This document shows, piece after piece, positions 19,063 to 28,373 of a stretch of 41,559 nucleotides of DNA. This stretch comes from Desulfurivibrio sp. (GTDB lineage Bacteria; Desulfobacterota; Desulfobulbia; Desulfobulbales; SURF-16). The position numbers and the translations under genes were made by a program. The notes beneath the pieces were generated by a model. The model did no database searches and was not told the origin of the DNA. It saw only the letters and a list, made by a program, of their open reading frames with translations. The stretch's first letter is position 1; every line of letters starts with the position of its first letter. The DNA lies in NCBI GenBank assembly GCA_003605035.1, contig QZKJ01000007.1, positions 1 through 41,559 of the forward strand, given 5' to 3'.

Positions 19063-20319
19063 ATGGCTGATGACCATAATGATATTGATGTGATCTGTTC
19101 CTTTTGCGGGAAAAGCCAGGACGAGGTCAGAAAACTTATTGCCGGGCCCAATGTCTACATCTGCGATGAGTGCATCGATCTGTGCAATGAGATAGTCAGT
19201 GAAGACCGGCTCCACGATCTCGAGGAGCAGGGCGAGGGGGCGGTGCTCAAACCCCGGGAGATCAAGGCCTATCTTGATCAGTACGTCATCGGTCAGGACC
19301 TGGCCAAACGCATCCTGTCGGTTGCAGTGCATAATCATTACAAGCGGGTGGAGTCCAAATATACCAACAAGGAGGGTGATGTCGAGCTGCAGAAAAGCAA
19401 CATCATCCTCATCGGTCCGACCGGCAGCGGCAAGACCCTGCTGGCCCAGACCCTGGCCAGGATACTCAATGTTCCCTTTGCCATTGCCGATGCGACCACC
19501 TTGACTGAAGCCGGTTACGTGGGCGAGGATGTGGAAAACATTCTGGTGAATCTGCTGCAGGCGGCAGACCATGACATCGAAAGGGCGAGCCGGGGCATTG
19601 TTTATATCGACGAGATCGATAAGATCGCCAGGAAATCCGACAGTGCCTCCATCACCAGGGATGTCTCCGGTGAAGGCGTCCAGCAGGCCCTGCTGAAAAT
19701 CATTGAAGGTACCGTGGCCAGCGTGCCGCCCAAAGGCGGCAGAAAGCACCCCCAGCAGGACTATGTGCGGATTGATACCTCGAATATCCTGTTTATCTGC
19801 GGCGGCGCCTTTGTCGGCCTGGAAAAGGTCATTACCAGACGGACCGGCACCAAGTCCATTGGTTTCGGCGCCAAGGTGATCGGCAAAACCACCAAGAAGA
19901 TGGGCGAGGTGCTGGCCACCGTCCAGCCCGAGGATCTGTTGCAGTTCGGCCTGATTCCGGAATTGGTCGGTCGTCTGCCGGTTATCGCCACCATGGAAGA
20001 GCTGGAGGAAGAGGATCTGGTCAGAATCCTGCGCGAGCCGAAAAACGCCCTGACCAAACAGTACGAGAAGCTGTTTGAATTTGAGAATATCCGCCTTCGT
20101 TTCACCGAGGGCGCCCTGAACGCCATTGCCAAAGAGGCGATGAAACGCAAATCCGGGGCCAGAGGGTTGCGCTCGGTCATGGAAAAGGCCATGCTGGATA
20201 TCATGTTTGAACTTCCCTCCGAGTTGAATGTGAAAGAGTGCGTTATCAGCGAGCAGGTGATCCTGAACGGGGACTACCCCGTTGTCCTTTATGAGAATGA
20301 AACCAAAAAAAGCGCTTGA
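19063..20319 (+). CDS. clpX: Clp protease ATP-binding unfoldase ClpX
   Basis: AAA+ unfoldase that feeds substrates to ClpP. The N-terminal zinc-binding domain has four cysteines (C12, C15, C34, C37), Walker A is GPTGSGKT (118-125), Walker B is YIDEIDK (about 181-187), and an IGFGAKV stretch corresponds to the ClpP-contacting loop region. Length 418. Only 2 bases separate it from clpP. Confidence 0.97.
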   Translation: MADDHNDIDVICSFCGKSQDEVRKLIAGPNVYICDECIDLCNEIVSEDRLHDLEEQGEGAVLKPREIKAYLDQYVIGQDLAKRILSVAVHNHYKRVESKYTNKEGDVELQKSNIILIGPTGSGKTLLAQTLARILNVPFAIADATTLTEAGYVGEDVENILVNLLQAADHDIERASRGIVYIDEIDKIARKSDSASITRDVSGEGVQQALLKIIEGTVASVPPKGGRKHPQQDYVRIDTSNILFICGGAFVGLEKVITRRTGTKSIGFGAKVIGKTTKKMGEVLATVQPEDLLQFGLIPELVGRLPVIATMEELEEEDLVRILREPKNALTKQYEKLFEFENIRLRFTEGALNAIAKEAMKRKSGARGLRSVMEKAMLDIMFELPSELNVKECVISEQVILNGDYPVVLYENETKKSA

Positions 20320-20662
20320 GAAAGTGTAGCAGATTGTTGAAAATAGAAGAGAGCACCCCAGGGGGCATAAACTTTGTGTAACAGGGTTTATGCCCTGCTG
20401 GCAAAAAAACTTCTCACTGACCCCGGAAAACATCTGTAAAGCTCTCCGCGAGCGAATCGTCTGCGACGAGAAAATGGCTTCGGTCCCTTGCCGTAACGAA
20501 CAATGTAAGCCGAATTTGACCCTGTATCATTAACAGCAGTTGTTCAGCTACGCGGCAGCGGCGGGCCTCACCTGCATCAGCCCGCAACCTGCCGGCTTGT
20601 CGGAATGTATCGTTTGTCAACCCCTAATATTCTCTCTTAACCTTAAAAATAGAACTGCCTTT
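20320..20662. other. intergenic region between clpX and lon with strong hairpin
   Basis: About 340 bases without a supported gene. It contains a perfect 10-bp stem (GGGCATAAAC at 20363-20372, GTTTATGCCC at 20386-20395, 13-base loop) that can be extended with a bulge by CAG/CTG. The plus side is followed by CTGGCAAAAAAAC, not a T run, so it is not a standard plus-strand terminator. The lon promoter should lie in the remainder; no clear sigma-70 or heat-shock consensus was found. The frame upstream of lon is open to 20540 but lacks family similarity. Confidence 0.5.
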
Positions 20663-23077
20663 ATGTCTGACACCGAAACCAATATCTATCCCATGATGCC
20701 CTTGCGGGATATCGTTTTGTTCCCCTTTATGGTGGCCCCCCTCGTCGTGGGACGCAGCAAATCCATCAAGGCCCTTGAACAGGCGATGTCCAATCGTACC
20801 AGCATTTTTTTGAGCACGCAGAAGGATGCCACCGTTGACGACCCTGATGAGAACGGCGTCCATAAGATAGGTACGGTTGCCTCGGTGCTGCAGCTGTTGC
20901 GCCTGCCGGACGGAACCATCAAGGCGCTGGTCGAAGGAAAACAGCGGGGCAGAATCATTTCCTTTCTGCCGGGCCATGATTATTTCACCGTGGAGGTTGA
21001 AGAATTTCATGAGGCCAGGCAGTCTGATAACCTCACGGTGGCTTACATCCGGGAGATTTTAACCTCTTTCCGGCAGTATGCCAAACATAACAAAAAGATA
21101 CCGAACGAGGTCATCAAATCCCTGGCAAAGATCGAAAATCCGGTCAAATTTATTGATTTTCTGGCCGGACACCTACCGGTCAATACGGAGGAAAAACAGC
21201 AGATCTTAAGCACCATTGGCCTGCTGGAACGGATGGAGCTGGTGCTGAGCCTCATTCATAAAGAGAGTGAGATTGCTTCCCTGGAGGAGAAGATCCGCGA
21301 CCAGGTGAAGAAGAAGATGGAAAAAACCCAGAAGGATTATTACCTGGCTGAACAGATGCGCATCATCCAGAAGGAGATGGCTGGCGGCAAGGATGATGTC
21401 AGCTCCGAGCTCACCGAGCTTGAGCAGCAGATCGAAAAGAAGAAGATGACCAAGGCTGCCAAGGACAAGGCCAGACAGGAGTTTAAGAAGCTGAAGATGA
21501 TGCCTCCCATGTCCGCCGAGGCAACCGTGGTCCGCAACTATATTGATACCATTCTCAGCCTGCCCTGGCTGGAGAAGAGCCGGGCCAGGATTGATATCAA
21601 AAAGGCGGAGCAGATTCTCAATGAGGATCATTTCGGACTGGGTAAGCCAAAGGAACGGATATTGGAATACCTGGCCGTGCAGGTGCAGGTCAAGAAAATC
21701 AAAGGGCCGATCCTCTGCCTGGTCGGTCCGCCCGGTGTGGGCAAAACCTCGCTGAGCAAGTCAGTGGCCCGGGCCATGGGCCGGGAGTTTGTCCGCATTT
21801 CCCTGGGCGGGGTGCGGGACGAGGCGGAGATCAGAGGGCACCGCAGGACTTACATCGGCGCCCTGCCCGGCAAGATCATCCATTCCCTGCAGAAGATCAA
21901 GGTGAATAATCCGGTGTTCTGTCTTGATGAGATCGACAAGATGAGCATGGATTTCCGGGGCGATCCATCCTCCGCCCTGCTTGAGGTGCTTGACCCGGAG
22001 CAGAATAACACCTTTAACGATCATTATCTTGATCTTGATTATGATCTATCCGATGTGTTTTTCATCACCACCGCCAATAACCTGCATTCAATACCCGCGC
22101 CGCTGCAGGACAGGATGGAGGTGATCAAGCTTGACGGGTATACGGAAGAGGATAAGCTGTATATCGCCAAGGGCTTTCTCATTCCGAAACAGCTCAGAGA
22201 AAACGGCTTTGCTGAAACGGATATCACTTTTAATGACGGCGCCATTCTGGAGATTATCCGCCGCTTTACCAGAGAAGCGGGGGTCAGAAATCTGGAGAGA
22301 AGCATTGCCAGCATCTGCCGGAAGATCGCCCGGGACCGCCTGATCGCCAAAAAGAAAAAGAATTATCATATCACCGCCCAGTCCATCGCCAAGTACCTCG
22401 GCGTGCCCAGATACCGCTATGGCCAGGCGGAAGAAAAAGATGAGGTCGGTCTGTCCATCGGACTTGCCTGGACCGAGGTGGGCGGCGAACTCCTGCAGAT
22501 TGAAACAGCGCTGATGCCGGGCAGCGGCAAGCTGACCATCACCGGCAAGCTGGGTGACGTGATGCAGGAATCCGCTCAGGCTGCGCTCAGTTATGTGCGG
22601 ACCAGGGCTGACCGTCTCGGCTTAAGCGCCGATTTTTATCAGAAACTTGATATCCATGTGCATGTTCCTGAGGGGGCGATCCCCAAGGATGGACCTTCGG
22701 CCGGCATCACCATGGCAACGTCCATGGTGTCGGCCCTGCTGAAAAAACCCGTGCGCAAAGATATTGCCATGACCGGAGAAATTACCCTGCGTGGCAGTGT
22801 CCTGCCCATCGGCGGACTGACGGAAAAACTGCTTGCCGCTAAAAGGGGCAATATCAAACATGTGCTGATTCCCAGTTTGAACGAGAGGAATCTCAAGGAA
22901 ATTCCGCCCAAAATTCTGAAAAGCCTCAGCATTGAACTTGTCGACCATATGGACAAGGTGCTGGAAAAGGCCATCGTTGTCAAGGAAGGTGAAACCCTTT
23001 TCAAGACAGAAGCGCCTGACAGTTTGTGTCCGGCATTGCCGCCGCTGGCAACAGGAAATAACGTGTCTCCCCATTGA
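20663..23077 (+). CDS. lon: ATP-dependent protease Lon
   Basis: Homohexameric AAA+ serine protease that removes misfolded and regulatory proteins. The N-terminal substrate-binding domain starts [20 protein letters not shown], Walker A is GPPGVGKT (355-362) and Walker B is FCLDEIDK. The catalytic dyad is Ser679 (DGPSAGIT) and Lys722 (LTEKLL), the same numbers as in E. coli Lon, which supports the start at 20663. A longer open frame to 20540 adds 41 residues with no Lon character. Length 804. Just downstream, a short GGGGTTACCCC hairpin (23134-23144) and T runs may end the transcript. Confidence 0.96.
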   Translation: MSDTETNIYPMMPLRDIVLFPFMVAPLVVGRSKSIKALEQAMSNRTSIFLSTQKDATVDDPDENGVHKIGTVASVLQLLRLPDGTIKALVEGKQRGRIISFLPGHDYFTVEVEEFHEARQSDNLTVAYIREILTSFRQYAKHNKKIPNEVIKSLAKIENPVKFIDFLAGHLPVNTEEKQQILSTIGLLERMELVLSLIHKESEIASLEEKIRDQVKKKMEKTQKDYYLAEQMRIIQKEMAGGKDDVSSELTELEQQIEKKKMTKAAKDKARQEFKKLKMMPPMSAEATVVRNYIDTILSLPWLEKSRARIDIKKAEQILNEDHFGLGKPKERILEYLAVQVQVKKIKGPILCLVGPPGVGKTSLSKSVARAMGREFVRISLGGVRDEAEIRGHRRTYIGALPGKIIHSLQKIKVNNPVFCLDEIDKMSMDFRGDPSSALLEVLDPEQNNTFNDHYLDLDYDLSDVFFITTANNLHSIPAPLQDRMEVIKLDGYTEEDKLYIAKGFLIPKQLRENGFAETDITFNDGAILEIIRRFTREAGVRNLERSIASICRKIARDRLIAKKKKNYHITAQSIAKYLGVPRYRYGQAEEKDEVGLSIGLAWTEVGGELLQIETALMPGSGKLTITGKLGDVMQESAQAALSYVRTRADRLGLSADFYQKLDIHVHVPEGAIPKDGPSAGITMATSMVSALLKKPVRKDIAMTGEITLRGSVLPIGGLTEKLLAAKRGNIKHVLIPSLNERNLKEIPPKILKSLSIELVDHMDKVLEKAIVVKEGETLFKTEAPDSLCPALPPLATGNNVSPH

Positions 23078-23155
23078 CCTCTTTTGCTCGTTTTTGTTGG
23101 GATTTTCCTTTGCATTTTTCCCGTTGTTTTTTTGGGGTTACCCCGGTATTTTCTC

Positions 23156-23183
23156 TTGACTATATAGGGTGTAATTGTTAAAT
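23156..23183 (+). promoter_or_regulatory. promoter of the tRNA-Val/tRNA-Asp unit
   Basis: TTGACT (23156-23161) and TTAAAT (23178-23183) are spaced by 16 bases, with the first tRNA starting 18 bases downstream of the -10. Confidence 0.6.
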
Positions 23184-23200
23184 AGACGCATCATTTGCAC

Positions 23201-23276
23201 GGGCGGTTAGCTCAGCTGGGAGAGCATCGGCCTTACAAGCCGAGGGTCACAGGTTCGATCCCTGTACCGCCCACCA
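23201..23276 (+). tRNA. tRNA-Val (UAC anticodon)
   Basis: Acceptor stem GGGCGGT / ACCGCCC, discriminator A and encoded CCA. The anticodon arm TCGGC-CTTACAA-GCCGA gives anticodon TAC. The T arm has GGTTCGATCC. It pairs with tRNA-Asp 8 bases downstream. Confidence 0.96.
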
Positions 23277-23284
23277 AGATATAT

Positions 23285-23361
23285 GGGGTCGTAGTTCAGT
23301 TGGTTAGAACGCCTGCCTGTCACGCAGGAGGCCGCCGGTTCGAGTCCGGTCGGCCCCGCCA
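23285..23361 (+). tRNA. tRNA-Asp (GUC anticodon)
   Basis: Acceptor stem GGGGTCG / CGGCCCC (one G-T wobble), discriminator G, encoded CCA. The anticodon arm CCTGC-CTGTCAC-GCAGG gives anticodon GTC. Confidence 0.96.
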
Positions 23362-23369
23362 TAAATAAG

Positions 23370-23404
23370 AAGGGATTGCGTCTAAGGCGTAATCCCTTTT
23401 TTTG
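23370..23404 (+). terminator. intrinsic terminator after the tRNA pair
   Basis: Stem AAGGGATTGCG (23370-23380) / CGTAATCCCTT (23388-23398, one wobble) with a 7-base loop, running into TTTTTTT. It starts 8 bases after tRNA-Asp. Confidence 0.85.
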
Positions 23405-23690
23405 TTTGTCTGTTGCCCTGCATCCTCAAAAACGTCACAGCCATTGCGACCTGCTTTGTCTCGGTTCCCTCCGGTTTTTGTCTCTGGCTGATTCCTGCCG
23501 GGAGTGCTATGATGATTGGCATAATTGCGCAGAGACAAATTCCCCAGGCCTCCGCGAAAATTATTCGTTTTTGGTGAAATCAGGTAATGCAGGTGGTGTA
23601 AGGGTTTCCCTCACAAAATGCATGCTGGCAGAGGAGTAGATGCTTATTGTTTCAAAATAGAGTTTGGCTGCCGGGGGTGAGGTTTCAGAG
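23405..23690. other. intergenic region after tRNA terminator
   Basis: About 285 bases between the tRNA terminator and the next gene. Short frames are present but none has a ribosome site or recognisable family. No clear promoter or repeat was found. Confidence 0.4.
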
Positions 23691-24155
23691 ATGAAATACG
23701 TGAAAAGAATATTTGTCCCGTTTATTTTAATGGCAATCGTGATGACGCTCTATCAGGTCATCAAGTTTTATCTCCTGCAGGGACATTACACCATCTGGGA
23801 GTCACATGTCATGACCATTGTCTTTTCCTCCCTGCTGGCCACCTGTGTTTCCCTGGCGCTGTCCAACTGGACGGAAAGGATCGAGAAAAGAAGAGTGGAG
23901 GTTGAATTGCGGGAGGCAAGACTGCGTACCCTCCAGGCAACCATGCACACCGTGCAGCATATTGTCAATAATTTCCTCAATTGCGTGATGCTGATCAGAT
24001 TTGAGGCTGAAGAGGAAGGAGCCATCTCCAAAGAGGCCTTGGAAAAACTGGAGGCGAATATCCAGGAAGTGAGCAGGCAGTTGGTCGAGATCGGCGAACT
24101 GGATGATCCGGGTAATTCGGAAGAGTTCAGTAAATTTTTTCCGCCAAAACAGTGA
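23691..24155 (+). CDS. small membrane protein with histidine-kinase-like dimerisation helix, no ATPase domain
   Basis: A 154-residue protein with two predicted transmembrane helices (about 7-27 and 38-58), a charged linker (TERIEKRRVEVELREARLR) and a helical segment containing VQHIVNNFLNCVMLIR (H90). The H-x-x-N-N pattern resembles the phospho-acceptor helix of some histidine kinases. No HATPase domain follows; the chain ends shortly after a second helix. It could be a truncated kinase, a phosphotransfer protein or an unrelated four-helix protein; the family is not recognised with confidence. The ATG at 23691 has GAGG 8 bases upstream; the in-frame start at 23664 is a TTG. It converges with the rubrerythrin-like gene. 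Confidence 0.6.
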   Translation: MKYVKRIFVPFILMAIVMTLYQVIKFYLLQGHYTIWESHVMTIVFSSLLATCVSLALSNWTERIEKRRVEVELREARLRTLQATMHTVQHIVNNFLNCVMLIRFEAEEEGAISKEALEKLEANIQEVSRQLVEIGELDDPGNSEEFSKFFPPKQ

Positions 24156-24204
24156 AGGTGAAGTTGTTGTAAAAAAATAATATCGTCGCACCACTCCATT
24201 TATT

Positions 24205-24702
24205 TTACTGAATTTCCATGAAAGTTTCCTTTTTTGCTCCGCAGACCGGGCAGATGTCCGGTGGCTGCGACCTGCCAACAAAGCCGCAGAATTGACAGAC
24301 ATGGTAGCGATCATCCTCGGCAACCCTGATATCCTGCACATCATACGCATAGAAGGTGGTGAGTCTTCTTTCCGCATCAAAGAGCTGGCTGAGCGCGTTG
24401 GCAACGGTAGTCAGCCCTAAGGCCTTGGCCTGCTTGATCTCTTCAGTGTATCGCGCCAGAATCTCTTGAATTTCCTTGGTAAATACCGTGGCAAGATAGT
24501 TTTCTGTGGGATCAATCTTGCCCCGTATCATATTCAATATACGGCGGGCTTGAGCCGCTTCAGACTCGGAGAGCGCCCTGAGGAGGTGGGCTGTCCGGGG
24601 TTTGTCTTCCTTCAGCGCTTTGAGGGAGTATATTTTTTTCCGCGCCGCCGCTCTGGAAAGTAAGGCATACGTCTGCAGAAGATTTTTGTCATTTTCTTCC
24701 AT
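24205..24702 (-). CDS. rubrerythrin-like protein with C-terminal rubredoxin domain
   Basis: A 165-residue protein with a four-helix ferritin-like N-terminal part and a C-terminal rubredoxin-type iron site (CQFCGFVG ... CPVCG). Rubrerythrins detoxify hydrogen peroxide in anaerobes with a diiron centre. Here several expected ligands look replaced: helix A lacks the first Glu (LLSRAAARKK), the helix B ExxH reads EAAQ, and the helix D ExxH reads ERRL. The rubredoxin site looks intact, so the protein may have lost the diiron activity and act in electron transfer or sensing; that is inference. Its neighbour tpx is another peroxide gene. Confidence 0.78.
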   Translation of the reverse strand: MEENDKNLLQTYALLSRAAARKKIYSLKALKEDKPRTAHLLRALSESEAAQARRILNMIRGKIDPTENYLATVFTKEIQEILARYTEEIKQAKALGLTTVANALSQLFDAERRLTTFYAYDVQDIRVAEDDRYHVCQFCGFVGRSQPPDICPVCGAKKETFMEIQ

Positions 24703-24800
24703 GATGGTTTTGCCCCTTACGCCCGGTTATCCTGGGGAAAATGGTGAGCACAGCTTGATGCAGAAATGAAAAGGCCTTGACAAGAATACAGGGTAATCAA

Positions 24801-24859
24801 CTCTGACACAACAGGCTTGTTTGTTAATCGGGGAAAATGGCGTATCTGTTGTGTCAGAG
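24801..24859. repeat. perfect 14-bp inverted repeat between tpx and rubrerythrin-like gene
   Basis: CTCTGACACAACAG (24801-24814) and its exact reverse complement CTGTTGTGTCAGAG (24846-24859) are separated by 31 bases. No T run follows on either strand. It sits 20 bases past the tpx stop and about 100 bases upstream of the rubrerythrin-like start. Confidence 0.8.
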
Positions 24860-24878
24860 GCTGGTTATTTCCGCTCGA

Positions 24879-25391
24879 TTATTCCGGCAGGCCGGCAAGC
24901 GCCCGCAGGGCCGGTTCATAATCAGGTTCCTGGGTGATTTCCGGAACCTGTTGCGTGTAGGCGATTTTTCCTGACTTGTCAATGATCACCACGGCCCGGG
25001 CAAGCAGCCCCTTGATCGGACCGGTGCTGATCGTCACCCCGTAATTTCTGCCGAAATCCGCTGCCCGAAAAACCGAGAGAGGGATAACGTTTTTCAACCC
25101 CTCGGCTTCACAGAACCGGTTGTGGGCAAAGGGCAGGTCTGCTGAGATGCAGAGGACCACGCTGTTTTTTGCTTCCCCGGCCTCCTTGTTGAAGCGCCGC
25201 ACGGAGGCGGCGCAGACGGAGGTGTCAATGCTGGGGAAGATGTTCAGCACAACTTTTTTCCCACTGAAATCCTGGAGGGTGCAATCCGACAGATCGGTTT
25301 TGGTCAGTGAAAAAGCAGGAGCTTGCGTCCCGATGGCGGGCAGTTCGCCAATGGTTTCCAGGGGGGTTCCTTGCAAAGTGATATGGGCCAT
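24879..25391 (-). CDS. tpx: thiol peroxidase (atypical 2-Cys peroxiredoxin)
   Basis: Reduces hydrogen and lipid peroxides using thioredoxin. Peroxidatic Cys60 lies in SIDTSVCAASVR and resolving Cys94 in HNRFCEAEG, the spacing of the Tpx family. At 170 residues it has family length. A strong GAGGAGAAAG ribosome site precedes the ATG. It shares a region with a rubrerythrin-like gene, suggesting an oxidative-stress locus. Confidence 0.95.
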   Translation of the reverse strand: MAHITLQGTPLETIGELPAIGTQAPAFSLTKTDLSDCTLQDFSGKKVVLNIFPSIDTSVCAASVRRFNKEAGEAKNSVVLCISADLPFAHNRFCEAEGLKNVIPLSVFRAADFGRNYGVTISTGPIKGLLARAVVIIDKSGKIAYTQQVPEITQEPDYEPALRALAGLPE

Positions 25392-25449
25392 AGCTTTCTC
25401 CTCATCAAGTGAATGATTGTCTGTCTGGTGTCAGCAGACATGATGTCCA

Positions 25450-25484
25450 TTTTTGCCGTTGTCCCTTGTTGGAAATGGCAAAAA
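25450..25484. repeat. 8-bp inverted repeat upstream of tpx
   Basis: TTTTTGCC (25450-25457) and GGCAAAAA (25477-25484) form a perfect inverted repeat with a 19-base spacer, about 60-95 bases before the tpx start. The T/A polarity is opposite to a terminator, so an operator is more likely than a terminator. Confidence 0.5.
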
Positions 25485-25674
25485 CATTTCAGGCGGGTAT
25501 GGTTAGGTGAGAATATACCCAAAAAGAGTGACAGCGCTGAGCATTTTCAGCTGCATATGCCACAGGAACTGCGGTGGATAGAAAATAACTTACTATAATT
25601 ATCTGTTATACTCCAGCGAAGACAGGCAGGTGTCTCTTTTTTTATCAGCTGGCGGCAAGTGAGGTCTGCCGGGC

Positions 25675-26685
25675 TTAAGTCGGTGGCTGCTGATCGCCGG
25701 GCGGCGCCGCGGGGTCACTGTCTTCCTCAACACGATCAAGATGCAGATCCGCCCAGGATGCCGGATCAGACAGGGGTTCCAGATGGGTGAAGACCGTGAC
25801 GTTGGGCAGGGCCCGGCGAATATCCGCTTCGATCTTTTCAACCAGCCGGTGGCCCTGGTCAATGGTCCAGGCGCCGGGGGTAAGAACATGGAAGGAAACA
25901 AACTTTCTTGAACCTGACTGGCGGGTGCGCAGGGCGTGATAATCAATGCCCGAGCGGGTATATTTTTCAAGGGTGGTCCGGACAATTTCCAGGTCTTCAG
26001 GAGGTATTGCCGTGTCCATCAGGCCATGCACCGATTTGCCCACGATCTGCATGCCGGTCCGGACGATATTGGCCGCCACGATGATGGCGACCAGGGGATC
26101 CAGCCGATCCCAGCCGGTTAATTTCACCGCTCCCACGCCGAGCAGTACCCCGGCTGAGGTCCAGACGTCCGTCAACAGGTGGTGGGCATTGGCTTCCAGG
26201 GTAATGGAGTGATAAACTTTACCGGCCCGCAGCAGAATGAAGGCTACAAAGAGGTTGACCAAAGCGGCGGCCACTGACACCGCCAGGCCCAGTCCTATCT
26301 GTTCCAGGGGTTTCGGGGTGATCAATCGCTGGGTCGCGGCAACGGCAATGCTGACCGCGGCAAGAAGGATCAAGGTTCCTTCAACGCCGCTGGCAAAGTA
26401 TTCGGCTTTGGTGTGGCCGTAGGCATGATTGTCATCAGCCGGCAGGGCGGCAATCCGCAACATGGCCAGGGCCATCAGCGCGCCGGCCAGGTTGACCAGG
26501 GATTCAAGAGCGTCGGACAGCAGGCCGACTGACCCGGTCACCAGATACGCCACGGTTTTCAAGGCCATGGTAAACAGTGCCGCGCCGATGGACAGCCAGG
26601 CAAAGCTGGTTAATGAGCAATCCTTTTTCTTCATCTGTTTTGTGTCGTTCAATGGGCTGCCATTATCAGTGCAACACGGCCCCAT
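25675..26685 (-). CDS. cation diffusion facilitator family transporter
   Basis: Divalent metal/proton antiporter of the inner membrane. Six helices in the N-terminal two thirds are followed by a cytoplasmic metallochaperone-like domain (about 215-300). The metal-site helix in TM5 (NAHHLLTDVWTS) is present. In TM2 the usual DxxxD reads ESLVN (Glu and Asn), seen in a subset of CDF proteins and likely to alter metal choice. The PADDNHAYGH loop is conserved. The acidic/Pro C-terminal tail (EEDSDPAAPPGDQQ) is unusual. The start could also be the ATG at 26634 (MKKKDCSL...), since neither start has a clear ribosome site. It may be co-transcribed with the kinase gene 120 bases upstream. Confidence 0.88.
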   Translation of the reverse strand: MGPCCTDNGSPLNDTKQMKKKDCSLTSFAWLSIGAALFTMALKTVAYLVTGSVGLLSDALESLVNLAGALMALAMLRIAALPADDNHAYGHTKAEYFASGVEGTLILLAAVSIAVAATQRLITPKPLEQIGLGLAVSVAAALVNLFVAFILLRAGKVYHSITLEANAHHLLTDVWTSAGVLLGVGAVKLTGWDRLDPLVAIIVAANIVRTGMQIVGKSVHGLMDTAIPPEDLEIVRTTLEKYTRSGIDYHALRTRQSGSRKFVSFHVLTPGAWTIDQGHRLVEKIEADIRRALPNVTVFTHLEPLSDPASWADLHLDRVEEDSDPAAPPGDQQPPT

Positions 26686-26806
26686 GGGCGGCCGGCCACA
26701 AAACCCGGCAGGTCAAATCTCAATCATCTTACAGGCAAAGAGGCAATCCATAAAGGGCTTTTATCAGTCGGGATGGAAACGGACAGGGGAGGCAGCTTAC
26801 TGAAAC

Positions 26807-27892
26807 TCAAGGCGTTTTCTGCCCTGAGATGGCCTTGATGGGCAGCCTGACGGTGAAGGTGGTCCCTTCGTTTACTTTACTTTCAACGGAAATCATGCCC
26901 TGGTGGCTTTGAATGGTTTTCAGGGCAAAGGTGAGCCCGAAGCCGGGGCCATAGGTTTTGGAGGTGAAAAAGGGATCATAGATGTTTTTCAGTTTATCTT
27001 TTTCAATGCCTTTCCCGGTATCCGACACCTGGATTTCAAAATAACCCTCCGTAACACTGGTGGAGATTTTCAACTCCCGTTTTTCGCCAAGCATGGCTTC
27101 AATGGAATTTTCGATCAGGTTGGAGATGGCCATGGTGATATTTTCCTGGTCTGCATGGATCATGGGCGGATTTTCCATGAAGTGCATGATCAGGGTGATA
27201 TTCTTTTTTTCAATCTCATGCTTGTAAATGCTCACGGCATTCATGGTGATCTCGTTGAGGTCGGATGGTTCGGTATAGCAGAGGGTGGCGCCTTTCAGGG
27301 CAATGAGTTCGTGCACCATCCTTTCCAGCACCTCAACGTTTTTGAGGACGATGTCAATATATTTGCGATTCTGGGTTCCTTCCGGCAGATTGTCTCTGAG
27401 CCGCCGTCCGAAACCGCCGATGGCCACCAGCGGATTGCGCACCTCGTGGGAAACCTCGTCGACAAAATGATCCAGAGCGTCAAACTTTTCCTTTTCCGCC
27501 AGTTTTTTGCTTTCAATCTTCTGGGACAGCAGGGTTCTGACCCTGGCCATCAGCTCCTTGAAATCAAAGGGTTTGGTGATATAATCATCCGCGCCGATAT
27601 CAAGCCCCTTGACCTTGTCCGGCACCTGGCTTTTGGCGCTGAGCATCAGAATGGGGATCTGCTTGAGGGACTCGTCCTGTTTGATTCTCTTACATACCTC
27701 ATAGCCGTCAATTTTCGGCATCATGACATCAAGAACGATCAGATCAGGCACATATTCGCCGACTTTTTTCAGGCCCTCTTCACCGTCATAGGCTTCAGCT
27801 GTATCGTACCCCTCGCTGCGCAATCTTTTGCGCAGCAGCTCCACGGTATCGAGGTTGTCGTCAACTATTAAGATCTTCGTCATTTTGGTCAT
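26807..27892 (-). CDS. receiver-histidine kinase fusion protein
   Basis: A soluble two-component protein with an N-terminal receiver (about 5-120; acidic pair D11-D12, phospho-acceptor D55, K107) joined to a HisKA domain (H149 in VSHEVRNP) and a HATPase domain (N-box NLIENSIEA, G-boxes DTGKGIE and GPGFGL). It has no transmembrane helix and no DNA-binding domain. It is the last gene of the cytochrome operon, 17 bases after a lone receiver, and probably receives or passes phosphate within that relay. The start may be the ATG at 27892 or the one at 27883; no ribosome site decides. Confidence 0.9.
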   Translation of the reverse strand: MTKMTKILIVDDNLDTVELLRKRLRSEGYDTAEAYDGEEGLKKVGEYVPDLIVLDVMMPKIDGYEVCKRIKQDESLKQIPILMLSAKSQVPDKVKGLDIGADDYITKPFDFKELMARVRTLLSQKIESKKLAEKEKFDALDHFVDEVSHEVRNPLVAIGGFGRRLRDNLPEGTQNRKYIDIVLKNVEVLERMVHELIALKGATLCYTEPSDLNEITMNAVSIYKHEIEKKNITLIMHFMENPPMIHADQENITMAISNLIENSIEAMLGEKRELKISTSVTEGYFEIQVSDTGKGIEKDKLKNIYDPFFTSKTYGPGFGLTFALKTIQSHQGMISVESKVNEGTTFTVRLPIKAISGQKTP

Positions 27893-27909
27893 GAATAAAG
27901 AGAAAAGGG

Positions 27910-28302
27910 CTACTGGAAATATTGTTTAATCTGCTGACTGAATTCTCTGATATTGATCGGTTTGGTGATATAACCCTTACAGCCCGCGGCCAATGCCTTT
28001 TCACAGTCTCCTTTCATGGCGTGGGCCGTCAGGGCGACAATGGGGATATCCTGGTATTCCTCCATGGCCTTTACTCTTCTGGTCACCTCGTAGCCGTCAA
28101 TTTTCGGCATGGAGATATCCATCAGCACCAGATCCGGCTTTTCGGTCATGATTTTATTGAGCGCATCTTCGCCGTCATATGCTTCCAGCAGCTGGTAGTT
28201 TTTCTTACCCAGGATTTTCATTACCAGTTCACGGCTGTCCTGGTTGTCGTCAACCACCAGGATCTTCTTTTTCTCTCGACTGTCCGGTTGATCTGCTTGC
28301 AT
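27910..28302 (-). CDS. single-domain response regulator
   Basis: A 130-residue CheY-like receiver with no output domain. The acidic pair (VVDDN, D18-D19), phospho-acceptor D62 (LMDISMP), Thr in ALTAHA and Lys in YITKPI are all present, so it looks functional. The LTAHAMKGD stretch is typical of receivers serving hybrid kinases. A GAGGA ribosome site is 7 bases before the ATG. It sits between the hybrid kinase and the receiver-kinase, consistent with a phosphorelay shuttle. Confidence 0.92.
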   Translation of the reverse strand: MQADQPDSREKKKILVVDDNQDSRELVMKILGKKNYQLLEAYDGEDALNKIMTEKPDLVLMDISMPKIDGYEVTRRVKAMEEYQDIPIVALTAHAMKGDCEKALAAGCKGYITKPINIREFSQQIKQYFQ

Positions 28303-28373
28303 ATCGTTCCTCAGAGGTAGCCGAAGTTACCGCTCTGTCCCGCTTATGGGAGGACAATAACCTGGCGCAGGAT

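Noticed and set aside
18973..20433. 486-codon minus-strand open frame
   Set aside because: It is antisense to clpX and the clpP end, with shadow-type composition.
20540..20662. 41-residue N-terminal extension of lon
   Set aside because: The extension has no Lon similarity; the start at 20663 gives catalytic residues at 679 and 722 as in E. coli Lon.
23320..23538. 72-codon minus-strand frame ending in RPDSNRRPPA
   Set aside because: It is the well-known false frame antisense to a tRNA; it overlaps tRNA-Asp and its terminator.
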